Shown here in pieces: positions 1 to 5,980 of a stretch of DNA of 9,854 nt. Position 1 is the first letter of the stretch, and the number at the start of each line of letters is the position of its first letter. Source of the DNA: Dehalococcoidia bacterium (GTDB lineage: Bacteria > Chloroflexota > Dehalococcoidia > GIF9 > AB-539-J10); the NCBI GenBank assembly GCA_030626915.1, contig DAOUTC010000037.1, positions 1-9,854 of the forward strand, in the 5' to 3' direction. The notes below the pieces were generated by a model, which did no database searches, was not told the DNA's origin, and was given only the letters and a program-made list of their open reading frames with translations. The translations under genes and the position numbers were made by a program.

Positions 1-287
1 AAAGAGCCAGGCACCAAACCACCTCCCAGGACTCTATTCATTTCAGCAAAGCCAATGTGAAAACGAGAAAAGGAGCCCGTCTCTACTTGAGATAGCTCCT
101 GAGGTTTATTTCCCTTAGAGCAGGACCAGTCAAGAGGAGCATGAGATAGGCTAACTGTAGTCTCTACAAAGCTATTCCAAGCCTGGCAATTGGGACATCG
201 CCCTAACCACTTGGCACTTTCCTTACCACATTGTTGACAAACAAAAATGCGTTTGACCTTAGATTTATCCCAATTGCTAGACTTCAA
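1..287 (-). CDS. radA: DNA repair protein RadA (Sms), N-terminal part, cut by the left window edge
   Basis: RadA is a RecA-like ATPase that processes recombination intermediates and helps branch migration during DNA repair. Seen here are the first 95 codons. They carry a C4 zinc finger with C17, C20, C31 and C34 in the family pattern (CQQCGKESAKWLGRCPNCQAW), then a linker, then the start of the RecA-like core (FAEMNRVLGGGLVPGS). The window ends just before the expected Walker A loop, so ATPase motifs cannot be checked. The start is TTG at 287-285. It is the only usable start in frame before the zinc finger, and it shares bases with the TGA stop of clpC (TTGA), so translation is probably coupled to clpC. 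No clear Shine-Dalgarno is present beyond a purine-rich AAAGGG touching the start. The clpC-radA order also occurs in Firmicutes, known from general knowledge. Identity is near certain; the start is probable. Confidence 0.93.
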   Translation of the reverse strand, partial: MKSSNWDKSKVKRIFVCQQCGKESAKWLGRCPNCQAWNSFVETTVSLSHAPLDWSCSKGNKPQELSQVETGSFSRFHIGFAEMNRVLGGGLVPGS

Positions 288-2743
288 CCCTTTAAAGCTT
301 CTTTAACTAATGGCCGCATTACAATCTTTTCCCCATCACAATCCACTTCCACTGTATCTCCGGGTTGGAACTCATCTTGCAGCAATGCCTCAGAAAGTGG
401 GTCTTCAACCAAATTTTGGATTACACGGCGTAGAGGGCGAGCTCCAAAAACAGGGTCATAACCTTTATTGCCCAGGAAGTCTTTAGCACTGTCAGTGATT
501 TCTAAAGCTATATTTTTCTCTTTAAGTGAGGCAGCAACTTGATTAAGCATTAACTCAACAATCTGACGGATGTGTTCTTTAGTTAAGGCATGAAAGACAA
601 CGGCGGCATCAATACGGTTGAGGAACTCAGGACGGAACTTCTTCTTCATCTCCCCAAGCACCTTTTCCTTCATTTTTTCATATTCCACTTGCAGATTCCC
701 TTTGCTATCAATATGAGTAGCGAAACCAATGCTCATATCACGTTTAATAAGCTCAGCACCGATATTGCTAGTCATCACTATAATGCTATTGCGAAAATCG
801 ACACGACGTCCCTTAGCATCAGTTAAGTGGCCATCATCAAAAATTTGAAGCAGCATATTGAATACATCATAATGCGCCTTTTCAATTTCATCCAAGAGAA
901 TACAACAATAGGGTTTTCGCCTCACTGCCTCGGTTAATTGTCCACCTTCTTCATAGCCAATATAGCCAGGCGGTGCTCCGACCAGGCGAGCTACGGTATG
1001 GCGCTCCATGAACTCCGACATGTCAAGTCTGACTAAAGCATCATCACTACCAAACATGAATTCGGCTAGTGCCCTAACTGACTCAGTTTTACCTACTCCA
1101 GTAGGTCCTAAAAATATGAACACCCCGATTGGACGTCGTGGTTCCTTCAAACCAGCTCGAGCTCTTCTCACCGCTTTAGCCACAGTGTTTATAGCTTCAT
1201 CCTGGCCAATGATGCGACGATGTAAAGCCTCCTCCATTTGAAGAAGGCGGCTAGTTTCGTCAGTAGTCAACCTCAGCACTGGTATCCCGGTCCACATGCC
1301 AGCCACTTCAGCAATATCATCCGCAGTAACCGTGGGTTTACCCGATTCCTGTTTAACCTGCCACTCCTTTTCCATCTGGCTAACTTTTTCTACTAGCTGA
1401 AGTTCGCGGTCACGCAACTCAGCAGAATATTCATACTGTTGAGAAGCAATAGCTGTCTCCTTCTCCTTACGCACGCTTTCTAGGGCCTGCCTGGCCTCAG
1501 TTAAACCAATAGGAGCACTACTATGCTTAATACGCATTCTAGAGCTAGCCTCATCTACTAAATCAATAGCCTTATCAGGCAAATATCGGTCAGGTATATA
1601 TCTGGCAGCCAAAGAAGCCGCTGTCTGCAAGGCTTCATCACTTATAATCAAGCGATGGAATTCTTCATACCTATGCTTGATACCTCGCAATATGTCTAAG
1701 GTCTCTTCCACCGTAGGCTCGGCTACCAGGACAGTCTGAAACCTCCGCTCCAGAGCCGGGTCTTTCTCCACATATTTGCGGTAATCATTCAAAGTAGTGG
1801 CGCCGATACACTGTATTTCACCACGCGACAGCGAAGGCTTCAATATATTGGAGGCATCAACAGCACCCTCAGCTGCCCCCGCACCTACAATAGTCTGCAT
1901 CTCGTCAATAAATAGGATGCAATTCCCAACAGCCTTTTCCTCCTCAATAACTCTCTTCAGCCTCTCCTCAAATTCACCACGATACTTTGTCCCCGCCACC
2001 AAGGCACCTATATCCAAGGCGATTATCCTCTTGCCTTGTAATACCTCAGGGGTCTCTCCGGCTACTATACGCTGAGCCAATCCCTCAACAATAGCTGTTT
2101 TGCCCACACCTGGTTCACCTATAAGTGCTGGGTTATTCTTAGTACGGCGACTTAGTATTTGAACTACTCTCTCAATTTCCTTGCTACGTCCAATAACAGG
2201 GTCAAGCTTATCCGCCTTGGCTAGAGCGGTTAGATCCGTTCCCAGGTGATCCAGGGTTGGAGTACGTGTAGAAGCCCGAGCAGTACGGGCATGTATTGCT
2301 TCATGCCTCATAATCCTACCGACCTCATCTCGTGCCCGTTCCAAAGTAATGCCGAAACTCTCTAAAACATTACTGGCTACCCCTTCTTTTCCATGCAATA
2401 AACCAAGTAGAAGATGCTCAGTTCCTATGTAGTTAGAATTAAAACGGCGTGCTTCATCAACAGCAAGTTCAATAACTCTTTTGGCTCTGGGAGCAAGGCT
2501 AATCGCCCCTCTGGTTTCTTTCTCTCCTCTCCCCACCACAAACTCCACTGCTGCTTGCACTTTATTTAACGGGACACCTAGTTTAGTTAGAACTTTGGCT
2601 GCCCCCCCCGATTCATCCCCCACTAATCCCAACAATATATGCTCAGTATCAATATAACTGTGACCCAGGCGCCTAGCTTCCTCTTGAGCTCGTGCTAGCG
2701 CTTTACGAGCTCCTTCGGAAAACCTTTCAAATCCAGTAGCCAT
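284..2743 (-). CDS. clpC: ATP-dependent Clp protease ATP-binding subunit ClpC
   Basis: ClpC is a Hsp100 AAA+ unfoldase that feeds proteins to the ClpP peptidase in the cytoplasm. The 819-residue product has the full family layout. Two Clp N-terminal repeats lie at about 1-145, each with a TEH motif (E34, E109). D1 has Walker A GEPGVGKT (209-216), Walker B LFIDE (277-281) and arginine-finger region ERRF (332-335). A coiled middle domain at about 410-465 holds a UVR-like AELRD segment. D2 has GPTGVGKT (546-553), ILLDE (615-619) and pore loop GYIG (593-596). The IGF tripeptide (672-674) is the loop known to dock ClpP. Oddities: Q283 stands where relatives usually have His (IDE-x-H-T), and an eight-G run lies in codons 45-48. 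I chose ATG 2743-2741 because GGAG sits 8 bases upstream; a TTG two codons earlier has only 2 bases of spacing. No ctsR, mcsA or mcsB precedes it. Confidence 0.97.
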   Translation of the reverse strand: MATGFERFSEGARKALARAQEEARRLGHSYIDTEHILLGLVGDESGGAAKVLTKLGVPLNKVQAAVEFVVGRGEKETRGAISLAPRAKRVIELAVDEARRFNSNYIGTEHLLLGLLHGKEGVASNVLESFGITLERARDEVGRIMRHEAIHARTARASTRTPTLDHLGTDLTALAKADKLDPVIGRSKEIERVVQILSRRTKNNPALIGEPGVGKTAIVEGLAQRIVAGETPEVLQGKRIIALDIGALVAGTKYRGEFEERLKRVIEEEKAVGNCILFIDEMQTIVGAGAAEGAVDASNILKPSLSRGEIQCIGATTLNDYRKYVEKDPALERRFQTVLVAEPTVEETLDILRGIKHRYEEFHRLIISDEALQTAASLAARYIPDRYLPDKAIDLVDEASSRMRIKHSSAPIGLTEARQALESVRKEKETAIASQQYEYSAELRDRELQLVEKVSQMEKEWQVKQESGKPTVTADDIAEVAGMWTGIPVLRLTTDETSRLLQMEEALHRRIIGQDEAINTVAKAVRRARAGLKEPRRPIGVFIFLGPTGVGKTESVRALAEFMFGSDDALVRLDMSEFMERHTVARLVGAPPGYIGYEEGGQLTEAVRRKPYCCILLDEIEKAHYDVFNMLLQIFDDGHLTDAKGRRVDFRNSIIVMTSNIGAELIKRDMSIGFATHIDSKGNLQVEYEKMKEKVLGEMKKKFRPEFLNRIDAAVVFHALTKEHIRQIVELMLNQVAASLKEKNIALEITDSAKDFLGNKGYDPVFGARPLRRVIQNLVEDPLSEALLQDEFQPGDTVEVDCDGEKIVMRPLVKEALKG

Positions 2744-2751
2744 ATTCAAAA

Positions 2752-2755
2752 CTCC
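2752..2755 (-). promoter_or_regulatory. Shine-Dalgarno of clpC
   Basis: GGAG on the minus strand lies 8 bases before ATG 2743-2741 but only 2 bases before the in-frame TTG 2749-2747. This spacing decides for the ATG. The resulting N-terminus MATGFERF also matches the usual ClpC start. Confidence 0.75.
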
Positions 2756-2787
2756 ACATCTAATACCTGCTTCTAAAGCTCAAGCCA

Positions 2788-2816
2788 ATTATAGATTATG
2801 CTCTGTTTGGAGTCAA
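2788..2816 (-). promoter_or_regulatory. Sigma-70-type promoter of clpC-radA
   Basis: On the minus strand, TTGACT (2816-2811) and TATAAT (2793-2788) are separated by exactly 17 bases, close to the housekeeping consensus. The predicted transcription start is near 2781, giving a leader of about 38 bases to the clpC ATG. No CIRCE element and no tandem CtsR heptad lies over it, so no known heat-shock repressor site explains its control. Predicted by eye only. Confidence 0.75.
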
Positions 2817-2830
2817 ACTATATGAGTGGC

Positions 2831-2859
2831 TTGAAATAAGCAGCAAATTATAATACAAT
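2831..2859 (+). promoter_or_regulatory. Sigma-70-type promoter of rsmD-coaD-ferredoxin
   Basis: TTGAAA (2831-2836) and TACAAT (2854-2859) are separated by 17 bases on the plus strand. The predicted start of transcription is near 2866, which gives a leader of about 18 bases to the rsmD ATG at 2885. This argues against translation starting at the in-frame TTG at 2861. A second TATAAT at 2849-2854 overlaps it but has a spacer of only 12 bases to the same -35 box. The -35 box lies 14 bases from that of the divergent clpC promoter. Confidence 0.65.
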
Positions 2860-2884
2860 ATTGAAGAGTTATTATAGGCTAGAA

Positions 2885-3433
2885 ATGCGAGTCATCAGTG
2901 GTGAAGTCAAGGGAACCCAACTAAAAGCTCCTCCAAGACGATTAACCCGACCTACAACTGATCTAGTAAAGGAAGCTATTTTCTCTATTTTGGAGAACTC
3001 TACTAGTTATTGGGATCGCGTTCTCGATTTATATGCCGGCAGTGGTGCTCTAGGTATAGAAGCTTTAAGCCGCAGGGCAGAATGGGCCGATTTTGTTGAC
3101 CGCAGTAGAAAATGTTGTAACATCATTAAATACAACCTGGACAGGGCTGGGCTGCTAGGCAAAGCTCATGTTTATTGCTGCAGCGCAAGTAAGGCCCTCA
3201 CCTTCCTTAATAATAATTATGATATCGTTTTTATGGACCCTCCCTACTCAAATCCCCCTATAAGTAATTTGCTAACCACTCTAGCTAACTCAGAATTAAT
3301 AGCAGAAAACTCTACAATTGTAGTTTGCCATGCAAATCGTTTCCCTCTAAATTCTGCTTATGATGGATTGCACTTAGCTGAACAACGCCACTATGGTGAT
3401 ACATTTATTTCTTTTTATCAAAAAGGGGGCTAA
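2885..3433 (+). CDS. rsmD: 16S rRNA (guanine(966)-N(2))-methyltransferase RsmD
   Basis: RsmD uses S-adenosylmethionine to methylate N2 of G966 (E. coli numbering) in 16S rRNA during small-subunit assembly. The 182-residue product is of normal length. It shows the family N-terminus MRVISGEVKG, the conserved RPTTDLVKEAIFSIL segment (22-36), the SAM-binding motif LDLYAGSGALGIEA (47-60) and the catalytic motif MDPPY (117-121). I start it at ATG 2885, with AGG at 2876-2878 as a modest ribosome binding site. An in-frame TTG at 2861 would add eight residues unlike the family and lies before the predicted transcription start. It is the first gene of a tight plus-strand operon, and its 3' end holds the coaD ribosome binding site. 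The pair rsmD-coaD is common in bacteria. It is less likely to be another rRNA or DNA N-methyltransferase, given the N-terminal signature. Confidence 0.93.
   Translation: MRVISGEVKGTQLKAPPRRLTRPTTDLVKEAIFSILENSTSYWDRVLDLYAGSGALGIEALSRRAEWADFVDRSRKCCNIIKYNLDRAGLLGKAHVYCCSASKALTFLNNNYDIVFMDPPYSNPPISNLLTTLANSELIAENSTIVVCHANRFPLNSAYDGLHLAEQRHYGDTFISFYQKGG
3423..3429 (+). promoter_or_regulatory. Shine-Dalgarno of coaD inside the rsmD 3' end
   Basis: AAGGGGG within the last rsmD codons lies 7 bases before the coaD ATG at 3437. The stop and start codons are only 3 bases apart, so the two genes are probably translationally linked. Confidence 0.7.
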
Positions 3434-3436
3434 GCT

Positions 3437-3931
3437 ATGACAATAGCAGTTTATCCTGGCACCTTTGACCCTATTACTAACGGCCATATTGATGTTATCA
3501 ATCGAGCATCAGCTATTTTTGATAGGTTGATTGTCGGCGTCTATGATAGGCCTGATGAACAACCACTTTTCTCCCTCACAGAAAGGATGGATATGGTAAA
3601 CAAAGCGGTAGCTGATTTGCCTAATGTATGTGTTAAATCTTACGCTGGGCTCACTGTTGACTTTGTTCGTGAGGTAAAAGGAACAGTCATGATTCGAGGG
3701 TTCAGGGCAAGCTCTGATTTCGAGCAGGAATTCGCAATGGCGCTGATGAACAAAAAATTGGCGCCGGATATCGAGTTAGTTTGTTTGATTACAAGCACCG
3801 AATATCAATTCCTTCACTCTAGCTTAATTAAAGAAGTGGCCGAGTTAGGAGGTTGCCTTAAAGACATGGTCCCTGACCATGTTGCCATTGCTTTGAAAAG
3901 GAAATTCCCGAAAGACGAGGCTAGATGCTAA
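3437..3931 (+). CDS. coaD: Phosphopantetheine adenylyltransferase
   Basis: CoaD transfers AMP from ATP to 4'-phosphopantetheine, making dephospho-CoA, the penultimate step of coenzyme A synthesis, in the cytoplasm. The product is 164 residues, the usual size. It has the nucleotidyltransferase motif YPGTFDPITNGH (6-17) with the TxGH signature at 14-17, the conserved block RGFRASSDFEQE (87-98), and SSLIKEVAELGG (128-139), which matches the ATP-binding SSSxVKEVA region of other PPATs. H127 replaces the first Ser of that motif, a minor change. The start codon is ATG, three bases after the rsmD stop, with a strong ribosome binding site. A ferredoxin gene follows after 39 bases on the same strand. 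Identity is not in doubt. Confidence 0.97.
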   Translation: MTIAVYPGTFDPITNGHIDVINRASAIFDRLIVGVYDRPDEQPLFSLTERMDMVNKAVADLPNVCVKSYAGLTVDFVREVKGTVMIRGFRASSDFEQEFAMALMNKKLAPDIELVCLITSTEYQFLHSSLIKEVAELGGCLKDMVPDHVAIALKRKFPKDEARC

Positions 3932-3953
3932 AATAAAGCACATATAGAAATTT

Positions 3954-3961
3954 AAGGAGGT
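3954..3961 (+). promoter_or_regulatory. Strong Shine-Dalgarno of the ferredoxin gene
   Basis: AAGGAGGT is a full match to the anti-Shine-Dalgarno core and lies 9 bases before ATG 3971. It is the strongest ribosome binding site in the window and suggests the ferredoxin is made in larger amounts than the upstream enzymes of the same transcript. Confidence 0.85.
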
Positions 3962-3970
3962 AATGTAAAG

Positions 3971-4237
3971 ATGGCGTATAAAATTACTGAGGAGTGCATT
4001 AGCTGTGGTGCTTGTGAGTCAGAATGCAAAAATGAGGCCATCAGTGAGGGTGAGGAGATTTACGTCATTGACCCTGACAAATGCACTGAATGTGTAGGCT
4101 GGTTTGAATCGTCCAAGTGCGTTGAGGTTTGCCCTGTGGATTGTTGTATTCTTGACCCCGATCACAAAAAAACACATGAGCAACTTCTGGAAAAATGGCG
4201 CAAGCTATATCCCGGGGAGACTCCAGTAGTTACTTAG
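3971..4237 (+). CDS. 2[4Fe-4S] ferredoxin of the Alvin (YfhL-like) type
   Basis: A small soluble electron carrier, 88 residues. The first motif is C9-x2-C12-x2-C15-x3-C19. The second is C38-x2-C41-x8-C50-x3-C54-P. By family rules, cluster I would use C9, C12, C15 and C54, and cluster II C38, C41, C50 and C19. The eight-residue loop between C41 and C50 and the charged C-terminal helix (about 64-80, HKKTHEQLLEKWRKLYPG) are the marks of the Alvin ferredoxins, known for very low and split redox potentials. C58 and C59 are extra cysteines just after the second motif. It is the last gene after rsmD and coaD. The redox partner is unknown and nothing nearby is an obvious oxidoreductase partner. Its stop codon lies four bases from that of the convergent methyltransferase gene, with no terminator between them. 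Confidence 0.93.
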   Translation: MAYKITEECISCGACESECKNEAISEGEEIYVIDPDKCTECVGWFESSKCVEVCPVDCCILDPDHKKTHEQLLEKWRKLYPGETPVVT

Positions 4238-4241
4238 CACC

Positions 4242-5162
4242 CTATTTGAAACCAATCACCGTGCAGTTATCCAGTGTTGAGCGATATATTAACACCATTT
4301 TATTCATAATCTTGCCTATGATAGAGGCAGGATAAAATAAAGCTTTTAAAGACTTATATATCTTCAAGTATTTTAGTAGTGGTATAAACAGCATAAGTAA
4401 GCTTATGGATTCCCTATAAGAGACAGAAGATATATTTTTGAACCCGGCATTCCTGAAGATACCCGTAAGAGTCTCTGTGGTAAATTGGTTGATGTGGAGC
4501 CTCCTTACATTCCACCACTTTCTATGCAAAATCCCTGCTGGTATTCCTCCGATATTCGGAGTTGATGCCACCAGCAGTCCCCCAGGCTTAAGTATTCTAT
4601 GAGCTTCTTTAAGAAGCAAAAGCGGGTGTGGCACGTGTTCCAGAACCTGCCATAGGGTAATTACATCGAAATAATCTTCTGGAAATTGCAGCTCTTCGAA
4701 GGCTGCTGCTTCTACATCTAAGCCAAATTCCCTTTTGGCATATGCCGTGGCATCCTGTGATAATTCAACCCCCTTAGCCCTATAACCAGCTTTGGAAGCA
4801 TTAAACAGGAAAAAACCCTCGCCACAACCTATATCTAAAAGATTTGTGCCCTTCTTATACCTTTGAATTAACTCTAATTGTGATTTAGCAGCCCGTAAAC
4901 GACTCTCCCGAATAATAGAGGCATCAATGCTTTCCCTTTTGGAGTAGTTCTCATTGATTTTGCTCTTTTTTTCAATGGGATTTACATATACGAGCTGGCA
5001 ATTGCGGCATTTAACATGTCTTCCATATTTATCACCCGGTAGCATATATACACTCTCTATACCTTCTTGAAAATCGTCTTGCTTCATATTAGAGTCGAAG
5101 AGCACAATAAAACCATTGTGTCTACAATTGGGACAATTGCGATATTCAAAAGGTGAAACCAC
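4242..5162 (-). CDS. Class I SAM-dependent methyltransferase with an N-terminal four-cysteine motif
   Basis: A putative methyltransferase of 306 residues with unknown substrate. The N-terminus has C10-x2-C13 and C52-x2-C55, which could bind one zinc ion. The Rossmann-type core shows motif I LLDIGCGEGFF (108-118), the acidic residue ending strand 2 (E133 in GVELS), WQVLEHVPHP (171-180) and LKPGGLLVASTPN (191-203). The segment WWNVRRLHINQFTTETL (216-232) resembles the Methyltransf_23 group, often linked to cell-surface sugars or lipids. The C-terminal part is hydrophobic (252-262 and about 274-292) and may touch the membrane. The start is GTG 5162-5160, 17 bases after the proC stop, with no good Shine-Dalgarno. 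It looks richer in Lys, Asn, Ser and Ile than its neighbours, which may mean recent transfer (inference). It is the last gene after leuS and proC, probably by read-through. Confidence 0.82.
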   Translation of the reverse strand: MVSPFEYRNCPNCRHNGFIVLFDSNMKQDDFQEGIESVYMLPGDKYGRHVKCRNCQLVYVNPIEKKSKINENYSKRESIDASIIRESRLRAAKSQLELIQRYKKGTNLLDIGCGEGFFLFNASKAGYRAKGVELSQDATAYAKREFGLDVEAAAFEELQFPEDYFDVITLWQVLEHVPHPLLLLKEAHRILKPGGLLVASTPNIGGIPAGILHRKWWNVRRLHINQFTTETLTGIFRNAGFKNISSVSYRESISLLMLFIPLLKYLKIYKSLKALFYPASIIGKIMNKMVLIYRSTLDNCTVIGFK

Positions 5163-5179
5163 TGTAATTTATAGCTTTT

Positions 5180-5971
5180 CTAAAGATGCTTAGCCTTGTT
5201 ATAAGCGGCGGCAACAGCCTCAAGGAGGAGGGAACGAAAGTTTCCCTTTTCTAACTGAAGCAGAGCCTCGGTGGTGGTTCCGCCCGGCGAAGTGACCATG
5301 CTTCTTAGCTCAGCAGGATGTTTGCCCGTTTTTTGAACCATATGAGTAGAACCAATTATCGTTTGTATCGCCAATTTCTCAGCTATACTGCGTGGCAGGC
5401 CAATATGAACCCCGGCATCAATAAGAGCCTCAACAAAAAGGAATACATAAGCTGGACCACTCCCGCTTAAGGCTGTAGCCATATCTAAATACTTCTCACC
5501 ATCAACGTAAATTTCCTCACCCAGAGCACCCAGGACAGACTGAGCTATCTCTTTTTGCTTTTGACCCACTTCAGCAGTTGCTGTCCATACAATCATTCCC
5601 TCTCCAATTTGCGCTGGCATATTGGGCATAGCTCGAATTATATAAGGATAGTTCAAACCACGCTGCAAAGTAGATAAGCTAGCACCAGCTACTATGGATA
5701 ATACAACCTGCTGTGGCGCGGGGTTTTTTATCTCCCCCATCACCTGAGCTAAATCCTGGGGCTTCACCGCCAGTATAATCAAGTCAGCATCTTTTATTGC
5801 TTCCCTATTATCAGCTAAAGTGTTCACCCCATATTCTCTGCTCAATAACCCTCGCCGTAGTTGGCTCACATCGCTAACCGTAATATCTCCAGGTGCAATA
5901 AGCTTTCTGCTGAGGAGACGTCTTACCATCGCTTCCCCCATAGTCCCGCCACCAATAAAAGTTATCCGCAT
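5180..5971 (-). CDS. proC: Pyrroline-5-carboxylate reductase
   Basis: ProC reduces 1-pyrroline-5-carboxylate to L-proline with NAD(P)H, the last step of proline synthesis, in the cytoplasm. The 263-residue product shows the dinucleotide-binding FIGGGTMGEA (5-14), AVKPQ (68-72), SIVAG (92-96), MPNMPA (115-120), ALSGSGPAYVF (167-177) and the family signature VTSPGGTT (226-233). Length is normal. I start it at ATG 5971-5969 because AGGG lies 5 bases upstream and the protein then begins MRITFIGGG, like relatives. A GTG at 5983-5981 would add four residues and overlap the leuS stop (GTGA); it is possible but has no spaced Shine-Dalgarno. It follows leuS in the same direction and is surely co-transcribed with it. 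Confidence 0.95.
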   Translation of the reverse strand: MRITFIGGGTMGEAMVRRLLSRKLIAPGDITVSDVSQLRRGLLSREYGVNTLADNREAIKDADLIILAVKPQDLAQVMGEIKNPAPQQVVLSIVAGASLSTLQRGLNYPYIIRAMPNMPAQIGEGMIVWTATAEVGQKQKEIAQSVLGALGEEIYVDGEKYLDMATALSGSGPAYVFLFVEALIDAGVHIGLPRSIAEKLAIQTIIGSTHMVQKTGKHPAELRSMVTSPGGTTTEALLQLEKGNFRSLLLEAVAAAYNKAKHL

Positions 5972-5976
5972 TTTTT

Positions 5977-5980
5977 CCCT
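5977..5980 (-). promoter_or_regulatory. Shine-Dalgarno of proC
   Basis: AGGG on the minus strand, placed over the leuS stop codon, lies 5 bases (all A) before ATG 5971-5969. It favours this start over the GTG at 5983 that overlaps the leuS stop. Confidence 0.65.

Noticed and set aside
2811..2817. AGTCAAA resembling one half of a CtsR operator at the clpC -35 box
   Set aside because: CtsR sites are tandem heptads. No second copy lies at the right spacing, and the bases are explained by the complementary TTGACT -35 box.
2744..2884. Possible CIRCE (HrcA) heat-shock operator upstream of clpC
   Set aside because: No TTAGCACTC or GAGTGCTAA arm is present on either strand.
3963..3968. Minimal ATG-TAA reading frame between the ferredoxin Shine-Dalgarno and its ATG
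   Set aside because: It lies 1 base after the Shine-Dalgarno, too close for initiation, and probably results from AT-rich spacing.
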